A stretch of DNA of 64,000 nucleotides from Allium sativum. Taxonomy: Eukaryota > Streptophyta > Magnoliopsida > Asparagales > Amaryllidaceae. Position 1 is the stretch's first letter, and every line of letters begins with the position of its first letter. The notes under the pieces are model-generated. The model was not told where the DNA came from and made no database searches. It saw only the letters and a program-made list of their open reading frames with translations. Position numbers and translations under genes: made by a program. Location: the NCBI GenBank assembly GCA_030737875.1, contig CM060923.1, forward strand, positions 37,068,501-37,132,500, written 5' to 3'. This document shows positions 23,595 to 34,447 of the stretch, piece after piece.

Positions 23595-24765
23595 CGCGAA
23601 GGAAGAGTATGCTAGAAATATAAATGGGTTGTAGTGGCAGAAATGACAAAGAGTGCACACTACATGCATTTGGTTTCCTCAGTTATAGACCAGTGAACTG
23701 ACTTGGCATACAAGTAACAATATAAATACCTTAACAGCCTCCTCACGCACATGTTCACACTCCAGTTCAAGGATTACAATGACTTATCTTAGTTTTAGTT
23801 AATCTGGTACCATTTTTTGTTTCCTTATTTCGATTCAACTGAAATACGAGGTGAATTAGCTAAGCTGACAACAACGAGATCACTCTGTCTAGTACATTTA
23901 TGCATTTGCTCTATGATATCCATTAACTGATTTACTAACACACTTTGGTCATCGATGTTTTCAATATTCAAGGCATCAAATTTATTGCTCACTATACAAA
24001 TCCAACTATATATATGCCTTTTAAAACTAGTTTGTATTGGACCAGTGCTCACATTGTTGAATGACAACTTTCTAATATCATTTCATCTTGAATCATCACG
24101 TCTTTGATTTAAGATTAGTTACTACTTTATACTACACATATATAATAGTATTATAGACTTTCTTCCAAGGTTGTTATTGGTAGCTTTAGGCAACTTAAAT
24201 TATGATTATATCGTAGCTCGTGGGCTATGTTATGACATATAGACAACTCAGTATTTTGTGCACCATGCTCTGGCCTTTCCAGTTGGCGGGTAGTGCGTAT
24301 TAGTATTGGTGAGTATCGACGAATTTACTTAGGGGTCAAGTTTATCTTTTATTTTAACTTTATTATGGTATTAAATTTTGCCGCACATAACTGTTAACCG
24401 TTAAAATTTATAAATATTTCATATAGCGATTATTTAAATATTTAAATTGGACATAACTAACAATTTATAAACTGAAATCTCCATTTTCACTTTCACTATA
24501 AAAGTATAATCTAATCGATTCAAAAGTTTCTTGTTTCACATAATTCCGACTTATATCGGATTCTGTATATTCAATTGAAGTTCAAATCGTAAATTACGAA
24601 CTACCACGACATTACAAGCTCGATTTATAATTACATATAAATTAAACATTTATACTTCGTTATATAAACGAATTATATATTTTAAATCCATCTAAATTCC
24701 AAATCAATATTTAAAAGAATAAAAATATACTAAATATATGACTACGGAAAATACGAGACATTACC

Positions 24766-24777
24766 TTCCTTCCACCA
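24766..24777 (-). other. Element D polypurine tract
   Basis: TGGTGGAAGGAA on the minus strand at the LTR boundary, preceded by a TTTCGGGGACGAAATTC-type sequence as in Tekay elements. Confidence 0.8.
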
Positions 24778-26145
24778 TAAAAGAATTTCGTCCCCGAAAT
24801 TAGTAAGGTAGAAGAAACGTTACAAAACCACACCAAACTCCAATTTATTTTAAATCGAAAACCAAATCACTATTATAAATAAAACTTTTCAAAAATATTG
24901 AAAATTTTCTAACATATTGAATTTCTGGAAAAATTCGGCAGATTCTTCCCTGTACAGAGTGACTTCTACGATATCGCAAGATTAAATAATATATATACAT
25001 CGACCCATCTGGTCGGAAAACAAAATTCAAAACCAAAGATTTATATTTCACATAAACGTACCTTATGCGAGCATTATCGAGCATATTAGCTCAATTTATT
25101 ATGATATACTCGACTAAATTCAATTATCTAGCCTTCTGGTGCCTGTACTCAACTCTATTCAACATGTAAGTAATAAATACATGTAATTCTTCAATAATAT
25201 TGCATTGGTTAACAAATATAAACATACAGATTGTCAAAATCAAACATATAACATCATTCAGGTGTAAATACAGGGTTTAATCATTCCCTTTCAATTCGTA
25301 TGTGATTTCATTCCAATTATCATTTTGGAATTCCTTTCTTTAGCTTATAATTCATTCAACTCTTCATTTAACCATAAATGGATTTATATTCAACCAGTCT
25401 AACACACAATCAACAACAATACACAATCAACTTAACCAAATCAATTGAATTCACATTCAATATTAATATTTACATGGTTATCTTTACTTTGATCATCAAT
25501 CGATTAGTATCCGATTGATCTCCCTAATTATTATCAATTTGATTTCCAAATTTCAAATTTACTTATTAAATTCCCATATTCATTCTTAATTTAACCAAGT
25601 TAAGTTTCAACTTCACATTCAATTAACTAATTTATTTTCAAAATTAGTTTACTTCCATTTAAAAAATCCAAATCCTTATTTTTACTCCAATATAATCCAA
25701 TTTTCTCTTCAAATATTATTTAACTTATGTTTAAGTTAAATTCTGATCGATTTTAATTTCAAATTAAAATTCTCATTCATAATTCGATATGTGAAATCTC
25801 TTCAGTTTATATTAAACCATTCAAATTCTTAATCAAATTTGAATTCAATTCAAATTGATCAAACCAACCAATGTCTAAATAATTTGATAAAATTATTTAT
25901 TTTCTATACAAAAATATAATTTGGGCAAATTATTTCGTTTACCCTCCTTTTAAAACAATATCGTGTCCATTTCCAGCTCAATGCTTCTCAATACTTAAAC
26001 AAATCAAAACACAATATCAAACATCATTATGAAAAATTTACAAATACGCGCTCTCATATATATACACTCCAACTCAATCTAGGGTATTACTAACCCCATC
26101 TCTATCGAGTTATACCACAGAGCCAAGGTTATTCCTAAACCTTAT

Positions 26146-26157
26146 GCTCTAATACCA
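26146..26157 (-). other. Element D primer-binding site
   Basis: TGGTATTAGAGC on the minus strand, one base from the 5' LTR; one change from the usual initiator tRNA-Met PBS. Confidence 0.88.
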
Positions 26158-26158
26158 C

Positions 26159-29100
26159 TGTAACGACCCGGGGAATTCGATGCTCGAATTCCAACAATAA
26201 TACATAACCAGTATCACTTGTCGGAACTCAAGTAACGAAAACACCTGATAGTTAATAAAAGAAATCAGAGGGTGCGATAAGAAAGAAATAAAATTTAGAA
26301 TAGAAAAAGAAGAACACAACAACATCAGAGTCTAACATCGCAGCGGAATAAAATATAATAGAAACAAAACTTTATTGAGAGCTTTAAAATAAAACTTACA
26401 ATCATCAGAGTACAACAATACACCTGGATAGTTATTTTAATCTGTCCTTATATACAACACACAATGGAATAAATATTAGGTATCACGCATCTGAACTCCT
26501 CCAACTTATCTTCAGACTTCACAGCATCCGACAACCTAAACCAGTACAACCCGGTCTAAACCGAGCATTTACAAAACGCCGGATCAGTCAGGTGAACCAG
26601 AGTGAGAAAACTCGCTAAGTTTAAAAACGTCACCCAACTTGATTTCAAAGTCAAAACCATTTCATTTTAGAAATCATAGCTTATTATGATATTATAATAG
26701 TGTCTTCACACAAATAAATATCAATCTAGCGGAACGCTTGCATCTAACGTTCCACGTATATAGTATACAATCAAAAATCGCGGGATCTTATTGGAGATTA
26801 GATTTCCAACTATGACAAGGTATGGAACCACCTTCCGATAGTGTATCTCTAGAGGCGAATACACTAGGGTCAACAAGAACATCTTGCAACCCGGCCACAC
26901 ATGACCGACCACTCATTTCGCTTGAGTGTATCAAATGCATATCACTAATGGTTGGGAGCTACCCTAACGTTTCCCGGAAAGGGACAGCATCAAAGTAAAT
27001 TAAAAAAGGAAATGAATTATCTCTAGATAGGTGATTATACAACCTACTTAGGTGCGACCCACTTAGCCATGCTACCTGCTAGATTTTTGTCATTTCCCAG
27101 TTGAAGAGGCTTGAGGTTTAACACTACCTTTAGCACACATATCACTATTCACTTTGAATGCCACATCGTCAGATCCGCCAAATCACTAATTGATGTCCAC
27201 AACCATACTCTGGTCATTAAGCTAAGAGAAAATATACAGCCTTCTCCACCACTAACAGAATTACGTTTGTAAAATCAACTTACGTGATTCTTAAGAAATA
27301 CTTTGTCAGTACTTGTCCGTACAAGTCATCTAGGAACAGGATGAACCGAAGGTACCCTCCTACCACATTCTAAGTATCACCCTAGAGATTGGTAGCGAGT
27401 AGTCCTTGCAAATTCATAGATTTCAATCATGATAGAACCCCGGTATATCTCTGGGTCGAATCAGAGATTTTAAGTGGTTGTTCCGTTTTATTAAGATCTA
27501 TGGTCTTCGATTTCTCCATCTCGATCTGTATTTGATATCTTCAACATTTTCGTATATGCTTGTCGGAATGGTATTCGAATATAAAATCAATCGCGGTCTT
27601 TCTGTACCAACAATCGTATTGGCCAGATTTGATAGTCGGTTATTTAACTATCAAATAAACAACCATCCAACCATAAAGTAAAATATTTTACTGGTTTAGT
27701 ACTCAGCATCATTTGGCTTATTTAATTAAAAATAATTAAATAACAGTTAATTTAAATATTCCAATATTTGGAAATAACATTACACTTCTTACTAATATCC
27801 GCAAAACCCTTTCATTCTAATACTACGAAAAATATATTATAACACTATCTTATATTCCGTTTTATTATCATATGCCCAACGTTATCCATTTTCTAGACTG
27901 GGAAATCAGTTTAACTTCTTATTTGTAAAACTAATAATTTCGATAATCTCTTTTGTTTCAATACTTGAAAACCATGGTTCACACATTCCTTTTAGAATAA
28001 AACCATTCTAATTCTCTTTTTCTCACTTCGAAAATATCTTTACGTATACATACAATCTCCTTTTCATTCCATTACTCTGGAAATCTCATATTATATATTC
28101 TTAAATCATTTATTTCCTTTTTCTCTTTTGAAAATATCTTTTTATCCTTTCTCAAGCTTTTTATTTCCGATTTACTTTGGAAATGTCTTTTATCCATGCA
28201 TTTTTGTATTTCAACATTCATTAGTCCTTGACCATAAATTGGAAAGTGAATAATCCTCTGAGTATCAACCCCGAAGATCGAAATCAACATCAAATTAACA
28301 CTCAGAAAATCACTCAACTCAAACAATCAACAGTTAGATTTTAATTCTTATCTTAACACCTTATCGACTCATTATATTTCACTTGAAATCCATTCAGCCA
28401 TTTTCCACATTGAAAATATCATTTCCATTCCCTTCACTTAATTTCATTATTAAGTCTCGCCCATTAAAAATCTATATTTTAACTCCACGTCTCTTTTATA
28501 AATTTATTTATAAACTCGGGTTTGATATAAATCCTTTTTATATCTCGATTCATTTTACTTAATCCAACTGTTAAGTAACATTTTGTTTAAGTTATCGTTC
28601 CCGCTTAATTCTCTTTATAACTTAGTTATAAAATCTCGGTTTTAATATAAAACCCGTTCAGATCTCTTTCCACAATTCAACTCGATTTCATTTCAAACTC
28701 TGATTTCTTACTTAAATGAATTTCATTTAAAAAGAAATCTCATACATTTTTATTAATTAAATTAATAGCTCACTTCATTACTAACTACTACAAAAGTAGT
28801 TAAATCTTTGATTAACTAAAATAAATAATAAACTTATCTCTATGCCTTATTAAATTAAAACAAATGTTCGTTAAACTATTTCAATTGATTAATCGATAAT
28901 AAACTAATATAATTTAAAAATCAATTCCAGTAAAAGCGGTTAACTTCATCAATCCAAAACATGGTTATCTCGTTAAACAATTCTAATTAATTCTTCCTTT
29001 AAATTAACTAATAATATAATTAATTTAAATAACTTCTTTTAATAGTTTCTTCGAAACAATTAATCTAATTCGTAACCGTTGGTTAATTTCTACTCACTTG

Positions 29101-30913
29101 CTTATGAATCCCCTTATTTTAAGAATTTGCTTTATAAAATAATTCTATAATTATTTATAAAATTATATAATATACAATAAATATTTATTTCCTTTAATAA
29201 ATTTCCATTTAAATAAATAGATTTAAAAATCTAACTTCAGTTATAAAATAAATTTTATAACTTCATTCCAGTCTATTTACATGACGGTAAATCCTTATTT
29301 ATAACACAACTGATTTTCAAGCTATCTGATGCCAATTACTAAACCAATACTGCCTATTGGTTCAAAACCAACAACTGTTGAATTTCATTTCAACAGTCAA
29401 CAACCAAATCAATTGTCCAATCCATATTGGTGAAACAGTTCATATAATTGTGATATGAAAACAAAAATTTTGAGGAATCCCATTGGATCTCTCTAACCTG
29501 TTTTTCCCTGCATCAAATACGTTATCTCCAATAATATAATTTGATTCAATAAACAGATATAATATTGAATAGTGAATAAATAACAGTAATTTAAACATCC
29601 ATATTAAAATCTAATACGTTTATATTATTATAAATATAACCATCAAGGTTAGTTGCCTTGTTTGGAATTAATCGTTAAAAATAACGATTTGATTCAAATT
29701 AAATGAACGTTTAATTTAATCAGTTTAGTTCAACACATATAAATATATAGCATCCATCAACCAATTAACAAACACAGCACACAAATAATAAACCCGACTT
29801 ATATAAATATAAGTGGGTAAACCGAGTGAGTTAAACTCACCTTGATTTGTTCGTTGAACGGTTCAGTTACAGTTAAATTAAACAGTCTTTTAATTTAACG
29901 GTAAATCCTAGTTGTCTCTTGCACTGTCCAAATCAGTTCCAGACTACTGCGTTCGGTACCCCGATTACGGTATACTTTGCTTTGTCGGATTCTAATAACC
30001 TGACAAAGAGTTATTTAATATTTTAATGTATTTGAAATTTAAATAATTTGATCAACATCTTAATTATAAAATTAATAAACTAACTAAATTGATTTACTTT
30101 TGTTTATAGTTCTCTGCGTTCCAGTTTCTTGTCTCCATGTTGAACAAAAACAGTCCACTGCATATGTATTTTCTTCTCAATCGATCTCCCTTACTTTCCA
30201 ACCCCATATCATTTGAACAGCCCCACAAAAGAAGATGTCCCCACTGAAATACCTGTTGTATACATTTCCATTCGAACATGATACCATGCACCGTTCTACA
30301 TCATCAAGCTCCAGTCCGTGCTAACCTCGACACATGCCGCTTCGTCAATGGAAAAGACTTACGCCATCTGCACGCACTGCTAGAAAATTCCACCCTCATC
30401 ATAAAAATGCACCACCCTGTTTCTTTTGAAATCCCACTGCATGTCACCTTCCATGCACGGTTCCACCTTCGTCTGCTATCCCATTTATATATATTTCTTT
30501 TCTTTGCATTTAAACTAATGACTTCCTACATTTCCCTTTTCATTTCAAATCGCAACTTTTCTGAAACCAAGCTTGCGTTATTTTATATCATAGGAAGATT
30601 TTTCAGTTTATTTAGTTGTAGGAAGTTTTGGTTTTATTTCTGGAAAATGGTCTGATGAAGGAATGCTTGCTCGCATATAAATACATGAAGATGGGAGCCT
30701 TAAGGGTTAAGTAAAAGGCATAGCCATGATTTGTCTTTAGGCATGTTTAGGTGGGTACTAGCTACAACTGTAGGATAGTTGAAATTTCCGCATACATCAT
30801 CAGTAAGGTATAGCAGCAGAAAAGACTAGTAGGTTTAGACATGATTGTTGTACTTCACCTTACTTAATGGCTAAGTTTACATGTATTTTAAATATTATTA
30901 TTTAAAGACAATA
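26159..30913 (-). repeat. Element D 5' LTR, distal part
   Basis: Begins TGTAACGACCCGG on the plus strand next to the PBS and aligns with 18319-23594. About 540 bp is missing at roughly 30180 compared with 22328-22868. It stops at the F insertion, its last five bases being the CAATA duplication. Core module at 28218-28337. A perfect hairpin with ACTGTTGAA/TTCAACAGT arms lies at 29374-29397. Confidence 0.9.
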
Positions 30914-31163
30914 TGTAACACTCCGTGATTTTAAATATTAAAATTAACGATTTAAGGAATACTTAATTTCAAATGTGGGAATTAAGGAAACGGGTTGTGC
31001 CATTGTGTTCACCTCGGAATTCTGCTTGAGATAGAGTCCGAGTTTGCGCAAATCGGACTCCGTATGAAGAAGATATCTTTAAATTAAATATTGCAGCAAA
31101 ACATGAAAAAGAAGAATGAGAAAAGAAAAATGTTTAGCATTGTTCTAAGTTTTGTAAGCAAAA

Positions 31164-31234
31164 GACTTAGTAGCTCATTTGGTTAGAACATGTGATCTAT
31201 ACAAGAGGTACAGAGTTCGATCCCCACCAACGCC
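31164..31234 (+). other. tRNA-like segment with pol III A and B boxes
   Basis: TAGCTCATTTGG at 31171-31182 matches the A box and AGTTCGATCCC at 31214-31224 matches the B box, 43 nt apart as in real tRNA genes. The D arm pairs 3 of 4 bases. The acceptor and T stems do not pair properly, so this is a tRNA-derived relic or SINE-like head, not a working tRNA gene. The 3' LTR lost this region in its deletion. Confidence 0.6.
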
Positions 31235-31580
31235 ATATTTTTGTTTTAGGGGAATGGCTAAAAAGTGGCTTAGTGTGAACGCAGTTCAAAAAGTGGTTTA
31301 GTGTGAAAATGGTTAATTGGGAAGATAGATAATATATATATATACAGAATATATATATACATATATATAAGATGTGTACGCATCATGTGGCGCACATGGC
31401 GCATTTTTTATTGGTCAAGGATTGTCTTTTTTATGTGGCCTTCTCTGATTGGCTTTGTGAAAAATTCTGAGGTGTTAGGGCTTATGTGTCATGCTATGAT
31501 TGGCTGAGTGACACTTGTTTTAGTTGGATGGCTCTGATTGCTCCTAAAACGATCTAACGGCTCACATAAGATTTAACTTC

Positions 31581-31589
31581 TATAAAAGC
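31581..31589 (+). promoter_or_regulatory. Element F TATA box
   Basis: TATAAAAGC followed by an A/C-rich transcript start region, about 670 bp into the LTR. G has TATAAAAAGG (62708-62717) in a similar setting. The 3' LTR lacks it through deletion. Confidence 0.65.
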
Positions 31590-31989
31590 AACCATAATCC
31601 TGAAACCCAAAATCACACAAATTCATTCCAAGGAGCCACCATGCCGTCCACGATCGTTCTAGTTTAGCCACCATTCCTTCTTCAACTTAAAAGCAAGATA
31701 GAAGCAAGAATCAAATATAAATCCAAATTAGAATAACAATTAGATTACATCAAAGGCGAGCAATTCAGTTTCAGAATACAGATCCCAGAAAAACAAGATT
31801 GTTCTTTTGATTGTGAGTGCTATTTCTTTCACAATATAATTAATAAATTAATTATGATGGGTTGTAATTGGATTATGACAACATACCTGTTGAAACATGT
31901 GATGTTATTGTCTATTTGTGAACATATGACAATTTTGTTGTTGTATGATTAGTAGATCTGTTTATATGTACAATTATACATGTTTAACT

Positions 31990-32660
31990 TGATTCATTTT
32001 ATGCAAGTTTACATATGTTAATTTGTGAATCATATGCAAGTTTATCTTATGCAAATTTATGTGTTAAATCATATGCGAATCTTATGCAAGTTTGCGATGT
32101 TAAAACATATGTATGCAAGTTTAGGATGTTGAAACATATGTGAATCATATGCAAGTTGGGATGTAAAACATATGTGAATCAAGTATATACATAAGCTAGT
32201 TTATAAGAAAAAAGCGTGACATTAATTTATGTGTTTAGATCCGTATGCAAGTTCACATTTTTATGTTTAGATCTATGTTTAGATCCATATGCAGGTTCAC
32301 ATTTTGATATTAGATCTATATTTAGATCCAAGGCAGTAACATACTTATGCAAATATATGTTTCCTATGCTAGTTTTGTATGTGAATCATATGCTAATTTG
32401 AATGTAAGTTTGTATGAAATTCATATCCAAGTCATAGGAAAACCATATCCATATATGCAAGTTCATAATTACATGTTTAGATCTATACATTTAGATCCAT
32501 GATAGTACATAGTTTATAAAATTTATGTTTTATGACTATTTCCTATGCAAGTGTTGATTATGTAGATTTATGTTAATATGAATCATAATCATGCCAGTTT
32601 TGATCCATGTTATGCTAGTTAGATCTATTTTGTGTGTTATGCAAGTTGCGATGTTTCTTT
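31990..32660 (+). repeat. Degenerate ATATGCAAGTTT repeats in F leader
   Basis: Variants of ATATGCAAGTTT, CATATGTGAATCATATGC and TTTAGATCCATATGC recur many times with irregular spacing downstream of the TATA box. Many contain self-complementary CATATG cores. No period is strict. It is absent from the 3' LTR because of the deletion. Confidence 0.65.
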
Positions 32661-32940
32661 CCTTTTCAGGAGTTAGACTATTTGCGAGTCTAACATATTT
32701 CACGTTCAACGTACGAACGACGTGGGGATAATGGGAAAATATTAAATATGCATAATTGTGAATTGGCATAAAGGCATATAATTAATTTGAGACATTAATT
32801 GGCCTAATTTATTTGCATGGTAATTATGGACATAATTTAAGTGATAATTATGGACATGGATTAGAATTGGAAGTTATTGGCAATTTGAAATAGGGATATT
32901 AATTCAAATTGGGATTGAATAATAATGTGTAATAATAAAT

Positions 32941-33280
32941 GCCTAAGACACGAGGTTAGACTCGTTTATGGTGTAAGACTGCCCGGACCCGCCCGACAAA
33001 TCCAGCAACCACAAACGGTAGTCTAATGTGAGAAGTCAAAGGCACAAATTAAATAAGTAATAAAGGCCTAAGACATGAGGTTAGACTCGTTTGTAGTGTA
33101 AAACTGCCCGGACCCGCCCGGCCAATCCAGCAACCACAAACGGTGGTCTAATGTGAGAGGTCAAAGGCATAAATTAAAAGATGCTTAGACACGAGGTTAA
33201 GTCTTGCTTGTGGTGGAAGTCTGCCCCGAACCGCCCGGCATATCCAGCGGCCACAAGTAATCGACTTAATGTGAGAGGTC
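32941..33280 (+). repeat. Three tandem ~95-nt structured modules (F 5' LTR)
   Basis: Units start near 32941, 33065 and 33183. Each begins CTTAGACACGAGG-like and ends TGTGAGAGGTC-like, with paired arms inside: TTAGACT/AGTCTAA in the first unit (32956-32962, 33020-33026), TTAAGTC/GACTTAA in the third, followed by GTTTGTGG/CCACAAAC or CTTGTGG/CCACAAG. The centre (CTGCCCGGACCCGCCCGG type) is the most GC-rich part of this LTR. Both arms change together between units. Also present at 52962-53300 and in E. Confidence 0.8.
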
Positions 33281-33340
33281 TGTGCATTAATAATTAATTA
33301 ATGTTGAGCAAAGACGAATATGAATGACAAACAGAAGTTT

Positions 33341-33446
33341 GGTTGAGTGAGTGATTCTCTGAGTAACAATCTGATGTTGATTTCGGTCTTTGGGGTTGGT
33401 ACTTAGGGTGTTATTCTCTTAACTAATGTATCTGTGAACTAGGATG
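33341..33446 (+). repeat. Core module shared with B, C and D (F 5' LTR copy)
   Basis: Element-sense hallmarks: GAGTAACAATCTGATGTTGA, TTTCGGTCTTTGGGGTTGGT, GTTATTCTCTTAAC. In reverse complement it matches D at 20371-20491 and C at 36503-36622. Confidence 0.75.
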
Positions 33447-33476
33447 TACTTAATCATAAAAAACATGGTAAGTGGG

Positions 33477-33790
33477 TAGGGTTAAGACTAGCTTAACCAA
33501 TAATATATTATAAATATATATTAATCTGATAAGTGGATGGGGTTAAGACTAGCTTAACCAATAATATATTGATCTAATAAGCGGATAGGGTTAAGACAAA
33601 CTTAACCAATAATATGTATTGATCTGATAGGGTTAATACAAACTTAACCAATAATGTATATTGACTTGATAAGAGGATAGGGTTAAGACCAACTTAACCA
33701 ATAAGATATAAGTGGATGGGGTTAAGACCAGCTTAACTAATAATATATAGATCCAATAAGCGGATAGGGTTAAGACAAGCTTAACCAATA
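33477..33790 (+). repeat. Array of seven GGTTAAG-N5-CTTAACC hairpins (F 5' LTR)
   Basis: Units near 33479, 33540, 33589, 33630, 33680, 33719 and 33767, spaced about 40-60 bp and linked by GATAAGTGGATGG-like sequence. Arms GGTTAAG and CTTAACC are kept while the 5-nt loop varies (ACTAG, ACAAA, ACCAA, ACCAG, ACAAG). The 3' LTR array is at 53499-53800. Confidence 0.8.
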
Positions 33791-34413
33791 ACACATATTG
33801 ATTTGTTTAGTGAATAACATGGGTGACATGTGGGATATAATTATAAACACTTAACCAAGTTGAAAACATGTAGGAAGACATGAATAAGAAGGGTTAAGTG
33901 GGAAATTCTAGTGGGGACCAAACATAGGTGGAAAGCTTGTGTGGGGACCCTTTTCAAACCAGTAACCCATTAAGTATCTTTGTGAGCTTGACCCAAGTCG
34001 AGTACGGGACATGCTTACTGAGTTTGATTGTAAAAGGTCAAAACGGGTTAGCGGTGGCAACGCAAGTCCAACGGGGTCATGTGCGTGCGTGGGCCTGGGC
34101 TGGTAGGTAAGACGTTGTTGCATCATGTAGATATAAGTCGTGCATCTTTTGTGGTATCGGGTTGCCACTTTGGGGAGTGATACACCCCACTGTGGGACCA
34201 ACACAGGTATCTACGAGTTAGGGAGCCGATCGAATGGGAAGGTAGTGGGTATGACTAGCGGAGATAGGAGCAGACGACACCTATGAAGACAGCTAGGAGT
34301 ATAACTATCATATTATGAATAAACATTGTAATTAGAATGGGGAGGGTAGGGGGTACAACTAGTGGAGATAGGGGCAGGCGGCACATATGAAGACAGCTAG
34401 GAGTACACGAAAC

Positions 34414-34416
34414 TAC

Positions 34417-34447
<31 letters not shown>
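34414..34447. repeat. (ATT)n microsatellite
   Basis: About eleven ATT units. The 3' LTR has a shorter run near 54401-54413. Confidence 0.9.

Larger units (their letters stand above)
18319..24765 (-). repeat. Element D 3' LTR
   Basis: Aligns with 26159-30913 plus 55076-56273. Plus-strand ends are TGTAACGAAC at 18319 and GACATTACC at 24765 (CA decayed to CC). It contains the CGCAGCGG motif (18491-18498), the core module shared with B, C and F (20371-20491), perfect hairpins (20798-20814, 21382-21405) and a candidate minus-strand TATA box (about 23167-23176). It also carries the empty site of F (CAATA, 23590-23594). Confidence 0.9.
24766..26158 (-). mobile_element. Element D internal region, non-coding
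   Basis: 1,393 bp between PPT and PBS, very AT-rich. The short frames (for example 24845-25084) have no recognisable domain. Plus-strand ACTCCAACTCAATCTAGGGT near 26067 resembles the PBS-proximal leader of C (near 42365). Confidence 0.8.

Noticed and set aside
18319..30900. Apparent large tandem duplication of 18.3-24.8 kb and 26.2-30.9 kb
   Set aside because: PBS and PPT lie between the copies and the second copy continues at 55071; they are the two LTRs of D.
31164..31234. Functional tRNA gene
   Set aside because: A and B boxes are present but acceptor and T stems do not pair; kept only as tRNA-like.
32941..33280. CRISPR-like direct repeats
   Set aside because: Eukaryotic LTR context, only three long imperfect units, no spacer-repeat regularity.
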